A DNA stretch of 64,000 bases, from positions 45,488 to 109,487 of the forward strand of contig NZ_NIBS01000011.1 in NCBI RefSeq assembly GCF_002632465.1. The letters are read 5' to 3'. The position numbers and the translations under genes were made by a program. The notes under the pieces are model-generated. The model had not been told where the DNA came from. It searched no databases and saw nothing but the letters and a program-made list of their open reading frames with translations. This document shows positions 33,166 through 42,489 of this stretch, piece after piece. Positions within the stretch are counted from its first letter, which is position 1, and each line of letters opens with the position of its first letter. The stretch comes from Xenorhabdus budapestensis (lineage in GTDB: Bacteria > Pseudomonadota > Gammaproteobacteria > Enterobacterales > Enterobacteriaceae).

Positions 33166-33663
33166 ATAAAAAATCAGCCAGATATGCGCTGCTTCTCATC
33201 AAGATCTTGCCGAATGGCAGTAAAGATATATGCCAAGGACTGGAATATATCTTGGTGATTTAAGCAGTAGATAATTTGCTCAAGAGTTTTGAGTTGTGCG
33301 GACTATAGCCCTTTCTATCAGATAGATACAATGAGAAAAACTAATACTGATGAATGAAAAGATTTATGAATAAAGGGGATGATAAATGGTTCTATGTCTT
33401 GGATGATATCGACAGAATTAATTTAGAATACACTTAGAAAAGCTCAAAAAAACGCAAACTGAAGTAGCCATGTTCTAATTTTTTATCGTTAATAGCCTGA
33501 ACTAAAAATAAGCACCATTATCGTTCAACGTATGAACCATTATTGTGCAAATTGTTGCTTGCTAACACACTTGTTCAAGCTAATCGTTTGAATGTTAGCA
33601 CATATATTATTTGGCATGCGTATTGCTGTGAAACTCCAATCATACCAATTGGAGTTTCACAGT
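33166..33663 (+). promoter_or_regulatory. Urea operon upstream region with two leader hairpins
   Basis: No gene is seen between the divergent MFS gene and atzF. Two structured segments occur near its end: a bulged hairpin at 33560-33600 (TGCTAACA/TGTTAGCA with an inner TTCAA/TTGAA) and the perfect hairpin at 33628-33660. I found no guanidine-riboswitch motif (no ACGR loops, no ykkC-like core). Confidence 0.4.
33628..33660 (+). promoter_or_regulatory. Ribosome-binding-site-sequestering hairpin before atzF
   Basis: A perfect 13-bp stem (33628-33640 with 33648-33660, 7-nt loop) ends 3 nt before the atzF ATG at 33664. The right arm contains the only ribosome binding site, GGAG at 33651-33654, so the folded RNA would block initiation. 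This is a candidate translational switch; what opens it is unknown. Confidence 0.55.
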
Positions 33664-35481
33664 ATGGCAACAATAACAGGTTATACCTTAAGAGATTGGC
33701 AAGACTGGATACGACAAAATGCAGCATTCATTTCTGCATTATTGCAACAGCATCTGGATTCTTTTTTGCCTGATGATAATGCCTGGATCTATCTTGCGAC
33801 TCCAGCGCAATTACAAATTCAGATTGACCAACTTCTACCTGCTTATCAGCGCAATCCTGACGCATTTCCCTTGTTTGGCATTCCGTTTGCTGTTAAGGAC
33901 AACATTGATGTTGCTGATTGGCCGACCACTGCTGCTTGTCCGGCCTTTAAATATATCGCTGACGATGACGCTACTGCGGTTGCCAGATTAAAAGCGGCAG
34001 GAGCAATCGTCGTGGGAAAAACAAATCTGGATCAATTTGCTACCGGATTAGTCGGAACCCGTTCGCCTTTTGGTGCAGTAAAAAACAGTTTCAATGCAAG
34101 TTATGTCAGCGGAGGTTCCAGCTCTGGCTCTGCATCTGTAGTCGCCAGAGGATTGGTGCCATTTGCACTTGGAACAGATACCGCAGGCTCTGGGCGGGTG
34201 CCTGCGAGTTTCAATAATATTGTTGGCTTAAAACCGACCAAGGGCTGGCTTTCTGGAAAAGGCGTTGTACCTGCTTGTCGGCTCAACGATACCTTATCTG
34301 TTTTTGCTTTGACCGTGGAAGATGCTTTCAATATTGCCAGTCTTGCAGGTGGATTTGACAAAAATGATGCTTATTCCCGCATTAACCCGGCTTCTGCCCC
34401 TGCAACATTACCGGATAATCCCCTCTTTGCCATCCCTGAAAATCCTACATTTTGTAATGACTCCATTGCCGAAGCCGCATGGCTGGATGCCTTGAACGAG
34501 CTGCAAGCCATCGGCGTCACACTGCACTCCATTGACTTCTCAGCATTCAAACAACTGGCTGAACAACTCTATCAGGGAGCATGGATTGCTGAACGCACGG
34601 CTGTAGTTGGTGAAATGCTAAATTTCCCGGAAAAAATGGACCCTGTGGTACACCAAATTATAGCCAGTGGTGGGAATTATAGTGCTATTGAAGCATTTAA
34701 GGCGGAGTATCTGCGGGCAAAATTGGCACGGGAGATCCAACTGACGCTGACTAAGTTTGATGCTCTTGTCGTTCCGACCACGCCTACAATCAGAACCATT
34801 GAAGAAATTAAACAGGAACCGATTCGCTATAACTCAGAATTTGGCACTTATACCAATTTTACCAATCTGGCAGATCTCTCCGCACTTGCTTTACCTGCAC
34901 CTTTCCGGGCTGATGGGCTGCCAGCAGGTATTACCTTACTCGCGCCTGCGTGGCATGATCGTGCACTTGCATCATTCGGGCTCCGTTGGCAACAGCACCT
35001 TACATTGCCTCTAGGGGCATTGCCTATTGAAAAAACAGGAAAAACATTTGTTGGAGATGGAGCAGAATTATCGCAGTCGGAGCAGCATATTCGTGTAGCG
35101 GTGGTTGGTGCCCATCTTCGGAGCATGCCATTGAATTACCAATTAATTAGTCGTAAGGCCGTATTTGTTGAAACCACTCAGACAGCCAGTTGTTATCAGC
35201 TTTATGCGCTCGCCAACACCCAACCTGCTAAACCCGGATTAGTGCGTAGTGCTGAAGGTGCTGCGATAAGTATTGAGCTTTGGGATATCCCACTGGCCTA
35301 TTTTGGTGCATTTGTTGCTGAAGTTCCTCCTCCACTTGGTATCGGTTCACTGGAATTAGCAGATGGCAGATGGGTAAAAGGTTTTATCTGTGAACCGACA
35401 GCACTGAATGGTGCAACTGATATCACTGAATTTGGCGGCTGGCGTAATTGGATCATCAGTCAGGAGGCGACAGATGTTTAA
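33664..35481 (+). CDS. atzF: Allophanate hydrolase
   Basis: The 605-residue enzyme hydrolyses allophanate (urea-1-carboxylate) to ammonia and CO2, the second step of ATP-dependent urea breakdown. The amidase-signature domain covers about residues 1-450: catalytic lysine in FAVKDNID, cis-serine and nucleophile region in SGGSSSGSASVV and DTAGSGRVPASFNN. The C-terminal AHDC domain of about 130 residues (RVAVVGAHLRSMPLNYQL onward) completes the family architecture. I start at the ATG at 33664 with GGAG upstream; the upstream in-frame extension is not family-like. It overlaps the carboxylase gene by 8 bp. Confidence 0.94.
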   Translation: MATITGYTLRDWQDWIRQNAAFISALLQQHLDSFLPDDNAWIYLATPAQLQIQIDQLLPAYQRNPDAFPLFGIPFAVKDNIDVADWPTTAACPAFKYIADDDATAVARLKAAGAIVVGKTNLDQFATGLVGTRSPFGAVKNSFNASYVSGGSSSGSASVVARGLVPFALGTDTAGSGRVPASFNNIVGLKPTKGWLSGKGVVPACRLNDTLSVFALTVEDAFNIASLAGGFDKNDAYSRINPASAPATLPDNPLFAIPENPTFCNDSIAEAAWLDALNELQAIGVTLHSIDFSAFKQLAEQLYQGAWIAERTAVVGEMLNFPEKMDPVVHQIIASGGNYSAIEAFKAEYLRAKLAREIQLTLTKFDALVVPTTPTIRTIEEIKQEPIRYNSEFGTYTNFTNLADLSALALPAPFRADGLPAGITLLAPAWHDRALASFGLRWQQHLTLPLGALPIEKTGKTFVGDGAELSQSEQHIRVAVVGAHLRSMPLNYQLISRKAVFVETTQTASCYQLYALANTQPAKPGLVRSAEGAAISIELWDIPLAYFGAFVAEVPPPLGIGSLELADGRWVKGFICEPTALNGATDITEFGGWRNWIISQEATDV

Positions 35482-38400
35482 GACCGTATTGATTGCTAAC
35501 CGTGGTGAAATTGCCTGCCGTGCGATCCGCACTCTGAAACGCCTTGGTATTGTTAGTGTGGTGGTGTATTCAGATGCAGATAAAAACTCGCAACATGTCA
35601 AAGCAGCAGATATTGCATTGCCGCTAAATGGGGAAAAAGCCTGTGAGAGTTACTTGTGCATCAATAAAATTATTGATGCTGCGCAACAAAGTAGTGCAGA
35701 AGCCATCTGGCCGGGGTATGGATTTCTGTCTGAAAGTGTGTTGTTTGCAGAAGCGTGTGAAAAAGCAGGTATCGTCTTTGTTGGCCCGACATCGCAGCAA
35801 ATTGCCGAATTTGGTCTGAAACATCGGGCTCGTGAATTGGCCGCAGAAGCGGGTGTACCGATGACACTGGGAACGGGGCTGCTTAACTCACTGGATGAAG
35901 CACTCAGTGCGGCTGAGGTTATCGGATATCCCGTCATGTTAAAAAGTACAGCCGGTGGTGGAGGTATTGGCCTTAGCCACTGTGACGATGCCAATGAACT
36001 GCGTCAGGCATGGGAGAGTGTACGTCATCTTGGGGAACAGTTTTTCAGTGATGCTGGCGTATTTCTGGAACGATGTATCAGGCAGGCTCGTCATATTGAA
36101 GTACAGATATTTGGTGACGGCAAAGGCAACGTAGTGGCACTGGGCGAGCGTGATTGTTCTTTGCAGCGTCGCAATCAAAAGGTGGTGGAGGAAGCACCAG
36201 CTCCTAACCTGTCAGAACAAACCCGCACTAAGTTACTGGCTTCCGCAGTACAACTGGGCAAGTTAGTTAATTATCGCAGTGCAGGTACGGTAGAGTACAT
36301 TTACGATGTTGAACAGGATGAGTTCTATTTCCTTGAAGTCAATACCCGCCTGCAAGTTGAACATCCTGTGACTGAGTGTGTAACCGGACTCGATTTAGTG
36401 GAATGTATGTTACGGGTTGCTGCTGATCTGCCAATCAATTGGCAGTATCTAAACCGCGCACCAGTCGGTACTGCGATTGAAGTTCGCCTGTATGCAGAAA
36501 ATCCGTTGAAGAATTTTCAGCCCAGTCCAGGCGTACTGACGGAAGTTAAATTTCCTGATGATGTAGATATTGAGGGTATACGCATTGATAGCGGTGTGAG
36601 TACGGGCAGTGAAGTTTCTGCATTTTATGATCCGATGATTGCCAAAATGATCGTTCATGGAGAAAACCGTGATAAGACACTGAACAAACTGCGAGAGGCA
36701 TTAGATTGTTGCCAATTGCACGGTATTACCACCAATCTGGAATACCTGCGTCAGATTACAGCCAGTGAACCATTCCAAAAAGGGCAGGTCTGGACTCGAA
36801 TGCTCGATAATTTTGTGCCACACGCAAATGTTATTGAGGTTTTGCAACCAGGAACCTGGAGCAGTATTCAGGATTATCCCGGTCGATTGGGGTATTGGGA
36901 TATAGGTGTACCACCATCCGGCCCGATGGATGACTTTGCTTTCCGACTGGCTAATCGTATTGTCGGTAATCATGCATCTGCCGCCGGGTTGGAGCTTACG
37001 TTAGAGGGGCCAACGTTACGGTTTCATTGCGACGCGTTAGTTGCACTGACCGGAGCAGACTGTCCGGCTCTGTTAGACGGGAAAGCAGTGCCTTATTGGC
37101 AGCCACTGTATGTCAAAACCGGGCAAGTTCTGGCGCTTGGTCGAACACAATCTGGCTGCCGGACCTACCTTGCTGTCAGAAATGGTTTTAATGTGCCTTG
37201 CTACCTTGGAAGCCGCTCCACCTTTGTGCTTGGGCAATTTGGCGGGCATGCTGGGCGTACCTTAAAAATTGCCGATATGCTTCCGATCTCACAACCGTCA
37301 TTACCTGCCTGTACAACACCAGCACCTGTAAGCGCCCCACAAGCACTTGACCCCGCGTTGATCCCCGTCTATGGCGAAACATGGCATATCGGGGTACTTC
37401 ATGGGCCGCATGGTGCGCCTGATTTTTTTGCACAGGACTGCATGGATGAATTTTTATCCAGTGAATGGCAGGTACATTACAACTCGAATCGTTTAGGTGT
37501 GCGCTTGATTGGCCCGAAGCCTGTCTGGGCTCGTCCTGATGGAGGTGAAGCGGGTTTACATCCTTCGAATATTCATGATTGTGAGTACGCCATAGGTTCT
37601 ATCAATTTTACCGGGGACTTTCCTGTGATCCTTACCCGTGACGGGCCTAGCCTTGGCGGCTTTGTTTGTCCGGTTACTATAGCCAAAGCTGAACTGTGGA
37701 AAGTCGGACAGGTAAAACCGGGGGATCGCATTCGGTTCTATTCCATTACTATTGAGGAAGCTATCACTCTGGAAGAAAAGCAAAATCGTGCCATTACTAC
37801 TCTGAAATCAGTCCCGTTATCCAATCAAACAGTAGTATCAGACACACCGCTATCAGTATCTGAAGAGGAAAGGTCTGGCGCTGTACTGGCGGCAATTTCT
37901 GCCACTGATTCTACGCCAGCCGTTGTTTATCGTCAGGCGGGTGACAGCTATATTTTGATTGAATATGGCGAGAATGTTCTGGATCTGGCATTACGTCTGC
38001 GAATCCACCTACTGATGGATAAACTACATGATTTAGCAGAGGCGGGGATCAAAGAGATTGCTCCGGGTGTACGCTCCCTGCAAATTCGTTATGACAATCG
38101 GCAAATTGATCAGCAGAGACTTGTGGCTTTATTGCTGTCTTTGGAGAAGCAACTTGGTGATGTCAGTACGATGAAAGTACCATCACGCATTATACACTTA
38201 CCGATGGCATTTGAAGACAGCGCAACGCTTGGTGCTGTAGGTCGTTATCAGGATACTGTGCGTACCCGTGCGCCTTGGTTACCTAATAACATTGATTTTA
38301 TTCAGCGTATTAATGGACTGCCGGATAGAGAAACCGTACGCCATATTATATTCGATGCCAGTTACCTGATCCTTGGTCTGGGAGATGTATACCTAGGGGC

Positions 38401-39130
38401 ACCGTGCGCGGTTCCGATCGATCCCAGACATCGCTTGTTAAGTTCGAAATACAATCCGGCACGAACCTTTACCGCAGAAGGAACCGTGGGTATTGGTGGT
38501 ATGTACATGTGTGTATATGGCATGGATTCCCCAGGCGGTTATCAGCTGGTGGGACGAACTTTGCCTATTTGGAACAAGTTTTTGAAAAACGAACAGTTTG
38601 CTAAAGATAAACCGTGGTTGCTGCGTTTTTTCGATCAAATACGTTTCTATCCTGTCAGTGAGCAAGAGCTAGAGCAGTTGCGCGAAGATTTTCGAGAAGG
38701 ACGTACCGCTATCCGTATTGAAGAAACTCAGTTTGACTTTGCCGAACACCTGCGATTTTTGCAAGAAAATGCGGAAGATATTGCCTGTTTCAAACAACGA
38801 CAGGCAGTGGCTTTCGAAACAGAGATAAAACATTGGCAACAGGAGGAGGAAAGTTCTGTTCTGAATATTGAGGAACAACCTCAAAGGGCTGATATCAATG
38901 AAGGTGGAATACAAGTCAATGCGGATATGAATGGAAATATCTGGAAGATATTAGTCAAACCCGGTGATGAAGTGACAGAAAGGCAGCCGCTGATCATTGT
39001 AGAAGCTATGAAGATGGAGCTAGTTATTTATGCACCACAATCTGGGCGGGTAAAGCGTATCAGTTGCCAGCCGGGGCGTTCAGTCAGTCCCGGTGATGCG
39101 TTGTTGTGGCTGGAATTGGAGAGCATCTAA
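35474..39130 (+). CDS. Urea carboxylase (biotin-dependent)
   Basis: This 1218-residue enzyme carboxylates urea to allophanate with ATP and bicarbonate. An N-terminal biotin carboxylase (about 1-450; ATP-grasp loop STAGGGGIGLS, EVNTRLQVEHPVTE) is followed by a carboxyltransferase region with KipA-like (PGTWSSIQDYPGRLGYWDIG) and KipI-like (APWLPNNIDFIQRINGLPDR) parts, and a C-terminal biotinyl domain with VEAMKMEL, the biotin lysine being K1180. AGGAGG precedes the ATG, and it overlaps atzF. Neither urea-carboxylase-associated proteins 1 and 2 nor a transporter accompany the pair. Some enzymes of this type prefer guanidine; the sequence alone does not let me decide. Confidence 0.93.
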   Translation: MFKTVLIANRGEIACRAIRTLKRLGIVSVVVYSDADKNSQHVKAADIALPLNGEKACESYLCINKIIDAAQQSSAEAIWPGYGFLSESVLFAEACEKAGIVFVGPTSQQIAEFGLKHRARELAAEAGVPMTLGTGLLNSLDEALSAAEVIGYPVMLKSTAGGGGIGLSHCDDANELRQAWESVRHLGEQFFSDAGVFLERCIRQARHIEVQIFGDGKGNVVALGERDCSLQRRNQKVVEEAPAPNLSEQTRTKLLASAVQLGKLVNYRSAGTVEYIYDVEQDEFYFLEVNTRLQVEHPVTECVTGLDLVECMLRVAADLPINWQYLNRAPVGTAIEVRLYAENPLKNFQPSPGVLTEVKFPDDVDIEGIRIDSGVSTGSEVSAFYDPMIAKMIVHGENRDKTLNKLREALDCCQLHGITTNLEYLRQITASEPFQKGQVWTRMLDNFVPHANVIEVLQPGTWSSIQDYPGRLGYWDIGVPPSGPMDDFAFRLANRIVGNHASAAGLELTLEGPTLRFHCDALVALTGADCPALLDGKAVPYWQPLYVKTGQVLALGRTQSGCRTYLAVRNGFNVPCYLGSRSTFVLGQFGGHAGRTLKIADMLPISQPSLPACTTPAPVSAPQALDPALIPVYGETWHIGVLHGPHGAPDFFAQDCMDEFLSSEWQVHYNSNRLGVRLIGPKPVWARPDGGEAGLHPSNIHDCEYAIGSINFTGDFPVILTRDGPSLGGFVCPVTIAKAELWKVGQVKPGDRIRFYSITIEEAITLEEKQNRAITTLKSVPLSNQTVVSDTPLSVSEEERSGAVLAAISATDSTPAVVYRQAGDSYILIEYGENVLDLALRLRIHLLMDKLHDLAEAGIKEIAPGVRSLQIRYDNRQIDQQRLVALLLSLEKQLGDVSTMKVPSRIIHLPMAFEDSATLGAVGRYQDTVRTRAPWLPNNIDFIQRINGLPDRETVRHIIFDASYLILGLGDVYLGAPCAVPIDPRHRLLSSKYNPARTFTAEGTVGIGGMYMCVYGMDSPGGYQLVGRTLPIWNKFLKNEQFAKDKPWLLRFFDQIRFYPVSEQELEQLREDFREGRTAIRIEETQFDFAEHLRFLQENAEDIACFKQRQAVAFETEIKHWQQEEESSVLNIEEQPQRADINEGGIQVNADMNGNIWKILVKPGDEVTERQPLIIVEAMKMELVIYAPQSGRVKRISCQPGRSVSPGDALLWLELESI

Positions 39131-39237
39131 TGTATCAGTGATATCACATACTTCTATTAAATAAGACCACACCCGTTTGGGGTAAAATACGCAACAAGTT
39201 AAAATCTCTGAAAATAAATTGTTTGGAAATAAATAAG

Positions 39238-39507
39238 ATGCGCGTATTAAAGATTATTTGCCCTGAATGTGGTGCCAAGGCTGCTATCAGTAAAACCAAT
39301 CGAAAGCACCCTGAAATTGCCGATCTTTACTGTCTGTGTTCTGACATTGAATGTGGTTATCGATTCGTCATGAATCTGACTTTTTCGCATACCTTAAGCC
39401 CCAGCGCTAAAACTGGCGATAAGTTGTTGCAGACCGTGATCAACAACCTTAATCCACAACAACGCCAAGCAGCATTAGATTTGTTGAAAGTCAGCTCTGC
39501 TGCTTGA
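39238..39507 (+). CDS. Ogr/Delta-type late gene activator
   Basis: The 89-residue protein has the four zinc-ligand cysteines of the P2 Ogr / P4 Delta family (CPEC near residues 9-12, then CLCSDIEC about 22 residues on) in the context RVLKIICPECGAKAAI, a strong family signature. These proteins activate P2-group late promoters by contacting the RNA polymerase alpha subunit. I take the ATG at 39238; a TTG 15 bp upstream is in frame but weaker. It opens the tail gene cluster and is the obvious candidate activator for it. A hairpin (39540-39559) follows. Confidence 0.88.
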   Translation: MRVLKIICPECGAKAAISKTNRKHPEIADLYCLCSDIECGYRFVMNLTFSHTLSPSAKTGDKLLQTVINNLNPQQRQAALDLLKVSSAA

Positions 39508-39927
39508 TATAACGTCATGTTTTATCAAACCATATCTATGGGGTGAATTCAGTCACCCCTATCACTTCAGTCAAATAGCCTCAATTTCTTCATACTTACA
39601 TCTCATTGCTATTTTATTTGGCTGTTTAATCATCAGTAGCTGCTTTGTCGGACAATTACGCGATGGAGAATTAGGTCATTAATAAAGAAGCACCTTAATT
39701 TGCAGATAATTTCGATTTGAATCGGCTATTGATTCATATCCGAATTTATCAGAACTAAACCCTTCGCAGCATTTTAATAGATCCGCAATAATACATTTGA
39801 TTCAAACGGAAGGGGTTATGTGTGGGAACGCATCGGCGAAGGATTGCTACCCGCTTATGAGCTAAAGCGGCTTTTTACCCGTAGTTTTTTACCCGTAAAG
39901 AATGAAAGGATTGAAACTGAAAGCGGT
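39508..39927 (+). other. Region between ogr-like gene and tail operon
   Basis: A hairpin GGGGTGA/TCACCCC (39540-39559) follows the activator gene but lacks a T-tract. The palindrome TTGTCGGACAA lies at about 39642-39652 and could belong to an activator site, though a clear TGT-N12-ACA Ogr box was not found. From 39820 a GTG-started frame runs into the next gene without a stop; its first 36 residues are not family-like and may be the scar of deleted phage genes. Confidence 0.35.
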
Positions 39928-40431
39928 ATGCATGAAATGAATAAATTACAGCAATTAACAACATTTTTACGGGAAAACCTACCAGAATTCACGTGTAAAA
40001 CGGAATTTACCAGTGAAACGGGAGAAATCCGCTTTATTCAGGCTCAACGGGATTTAGGGTTGGGACAATACCAGATGTTTATCCAAAAGTATAAAGCAGT
40101 GATTAAGTGGGCGAGTTTTCCACACAGGGAATATGATCCCCGATATATCTCACTGTTAATCAACGCCTGGCTGACAGAGCAAAATGATGAATTGAGGGAT
40201 CGCAATCAGGGACAGGAATGCCCAACTATGACTGTCAAAGTGAATGAAGAAACTGCTGTTGTCGTGGTGTCGTTATCACTGTCAGAGCCTGTGATTATGC
40301 GTGAGGATAAAAACGGTATTGTCCCCTTTGATGGTAAGCGTTGGCTGCTGGCAAACCCTGAAATCTGGTTTGCTGAAAATGATGTTATTCATATTGTGGA
40401 CGAATCAGGAACACCTGTTGGACAAATCTGA
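39928..40431 (+). CDS. GpR-like phage tail completion protein
   Basis: The 167-residue product resembles the P2 GpR tail completion family: an N-terminal helix MNKLQQLTTFLRENLPEF, then a beta-rich part with LGQYQMFIQKYKAVIKWASF and LLINAWLTEQND, similar to the VLAWLREN region of GpR. GpR with GpS completes the head-proximal end of P2-type tails. No GpS partner is seen next to it. The start is uncertain: ATG at 39928 or 39937, or a GTG at 39820 giving a longer N-terminus. It is the first gene of the tail operon. Confidence 0.65.
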   Translation: MHEMNKLQQLTTFLRENLPEFTCKTEFTSETGEIRFIQAQRDLGLGQYQMFIQKYKAVIKWASFPHREYDPRYISLLINAWLTEQNDELRDRNQGQECPTMTVKVNEETAVVVVSLSLSEPVIMREDKNGIVPFDGKRWLLANPEIWFAENDVIHIVDESGTPVGQI

Positions 40432-40513
40432 CGATGATTAATGGGCAGATTTAAGGAATTGCAAAACACATCTGCAACCTTGAACAAATAAAACATAAAT
40501 AAAGGAATAAATT

Positions 40514-41626
40514 ATGTGGCCACATGTGCAGGTTAACCAAGTTAACCAACTGCAAGGCGAAACCAAGGAAATAGAGCGCGTATTGCTCTTTGTTGGAACG
40601 GGAAAAACCAACACAGGCAAAACAATCTCTGTAAATACTCAGACGGATTTTGATTCTGTATTGGGAACAACAGATACCGCTCTGAAACGTAATGTACTGG
40701 CTGCGATGGCAAACGCAGGACAAAACTGGTCTGGGTATGTCCATGTTTTGCCGGAATCGGCAGATGAACTGGCCTTTGTTGAGGTGGTGACAGCAGCACA
40801 GCGTGTTGCCAGTGTAGAAGGATATGTGCTGACGGTCGGTGCGACTAAAGCCATTATCAAGGCTGCGCAGACTTTGCGGGCAAATACCATTGCTAAATTT
40901 GGGCGTTGGCAGTGGGCTATTTTGGCTGTTGAAGGAACACAGCCGAAAGAAACCTGGTCAGATTATGTTGCTCGTCTGGCTGATCTGCAAAAAGGAGAAG
41001 CAGTTTCATCGATCCAATTAGTGCCGTCTCTGTGGGGCAATGAAGCGGGGGTATTAGCGGGCCGTTTGTGTAATCGTGCCGTCACGGTGGCAGACAGCCC
41101 GGCACGAGTCCAGACAGGGCCATTGATGGATCTGGGAACAACAGATTTTCCGCTTGATGGTGCAGGGAAGCCGATTGATTTAGCAACATTACAAGCATTG
41201 GAAAAATTACGTTTCAGTGTGCCAATGTGGTATCCCGATTACGATGGCATGTATTGGTCAGATGGCCGCACATTGGATGTGGAAGGCGGAGATTACCAGA
41301 GTATCGAAAATTTGCGTGTTGTGGATAAGGTCGCACGCCGTATTCGTTTGCAGGCTATCGCTAAAATTGCTAATCGCAGCCTGAATAGTACACCGGGCAG
41401 CATCGCCACGCATCAGGCGTATTTCGCCCGTACTTTGCGTGAAATGTCCCGTAGTACGGAAATTAACGGTGTGACATTTCCGGGTGAAGTGAAATCACCT
41501 CAGGATGGTGACATTGTTATCACATGGCGCAATAAAAACACGGTAGAAATTTATATCACTATTCGCACTTACGAATGCCCGAAAGGGATCACGGCGAGTT
41601 TGTTGCTGGATTTGGGAGGAAATTAA
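40514..41626 (+). CDS. Phage tail sheath protein (DUF2586)
   Basis: The 370-residue protein fits the DUF2586 family of contractile tail sheath proteins found in P2/HP1-group phages and enterobacterial tailocins. The start VNQVNQLQGETKEIERVLLF and the C-terminal KGITASLLLDLGGN, with a penultimate region VEIYITIRTYECPKG, correspond to the conserved sheath core that forms the inner contacts with the tube. It is followed at once by the tube gene (stop and start adjacent). It lacks the large outer insertion of long sheaths such as T4 gp18. Confidence 0.82.
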   Translation: MWPHVQVNQVNQLQGETKEIERVLLFVGTGKTNTGKTISVNTQTDFDSVLGTTDTALKRNVLAAMANAGQNWSGYVHVLPESADELAFVEVVTAAQRVASVEGYVLTVGATKAIIKAAQTLRANTIAKFGRWQWAILAVEGTQPKETWSDYVARLADLQKGEAVSSIQLVPSLWGNEAGVLAGRLCNRAVTVADSPARVQTGPLMDLGTTDFPLDGAGKPIDLATLQALEKLRFSVPMWYPDYDGMYWSDGRTLDVEGGDYQSIENLRVVDKVARRIRLQAIAKIANRSLNSTPGSIATHQAYFARTLREMSRSTEINGVTFPGEVKSPQDGDIVITWRNKNTVEIYITIRTYECPKGITASLLLDLGGN

Positions 41627-42082
41627 ATGAGCCAGCGTATTTCCGGTCAGTCGGTCGATTTTAATATGGATGGAGATCTGGTTCATGCGGAAAAGGTCAG
41701 TCTGTCCGTTACTGACAATACAGCCGCCGCCCAAACACAGGGCGTACCGGATGGTTATATCTCCGGTGATGTAACAGCAGAAGGGGAAATTGAACTCAGC
41801 ACTAAGTATTTGGATATCGTCACAGCCAAAGCACGTGCTGCGGGTTCGTGGCGGGGTATTCAGCCTGTTGATCTGATGTGGTACGCCAAAGCAGGTAATG
41901 AGGAAATGAAAGTTGAAGCTTACGGTTGCAAACTGATCGTGAGTGATATTCTGGATGTTGACCCTAAAGGCGGCAGCGTGATGACACATAAAATTAAATT
42001 TGTTGTCACTTCACCTGATTTTGTGCGTATTAATGGTATTCCCTATCTCGAAGCAGAATTAACCCGTAATCTGATCGGGTAA
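41627..42082 (+). CDS. Phage tail tube protein (DUF2597)
   Basis: This 151-residue protein belongs to DUF2597, the tube protein counterpart (GpFII-like) that always accompanies DUF2586 sheaths. The start MSQRISGQSVDFNMDGDLVH and the repeated beta-strand pattern (VSLSVTDNTAAAQTQG, SGDVTAEGEIELSTKYLD) fit the tube beta-barrel fold. The gene begins right after the sheath stop codon and has a GGAGG ribosome binding site inside the sheath gene end. Tube hexamers stack inside the sheath and would be the piercing needle after contraction. Confidence 0.82.
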   Translation: MSQRISGQSVDFNMDGDLVHAEKVSLSVTDNTAAAQTQGVPDGYISGDVTAEGEIELSTKYLDIVTAKARAAGSWRGIQPVDLMWYAKAGNEEMKVEAYGCKLIVSDILDVDPKGGSVMTHKIKFVVTSPDFVRINGIPYLEAELTRNLIG

Positions 42083-42219
42083 ACACAGATATTCATGGAA
42101 GAACATGAGAAAACCTTTATTACATTCGTGTAATTAGGGGGCTCATTGCATCAGGGACGATGTTTACTAAAATAATCGATAAATTATTAATTGATGAAAT
42201 AAAAGAAAGGAATTAAATC

Positions 42220-42489
42220 ATGACCAAAGAAAATAAAATTATTGCTTTAATAGTTGGCGGAAATGAAATTAAATTTGAGCCAAATATTGTCGCTTATAAT
42301 AACATGATTAATGATATGACAATGGACAATAAAATTGTGCCGATTGTTACTTATTTGCGTCGTATTGTTCAGTCTGCTTCTAAACCTGCTCTTGATGAAC
42401 TGTTACAAATTCCGGGTGCGGCAATGCAGTTGGTTGAAAAAATCAATTCCGAATATGCACCAAAACTGGAAATTGAAATAAAAAACTAA
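42220..42489 (+). CDS. Tail assembly chaperone, short form
   Basis: The 89-residue zero-frame product is a small, mostly helical protein with an N-terminal beta hairpin (NKIIALIVGGNEIKFEP), typical of P2 GpE / gpG-type tail chaperones (putative tail assembly chaperone family). Such proteins coat the tape measure before tube polymerisation. It ends in EIKN directly at a slippery heptanucleotide, so a minority of ribosomes should make the longer form described separately. GAAAGGAATT is the ribosome binding site. Confidence 0.82.
   Translation: MTKENKIIALIVGGNEIKFEPNIVAYNNMINDMTMDNKIVPIVTYLRRIVQSASKPALDELLQIPGAAMQLVEKINSEYAPKLEIEIKN

Noticed and set aside
33166-33660. Guanidine riboswitch before the urea carboxylase operon
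   Set aside because: Looked for ykkC-type cores and paired ACGR-loop hairpins; neither is present. The hairpins found have different loops.
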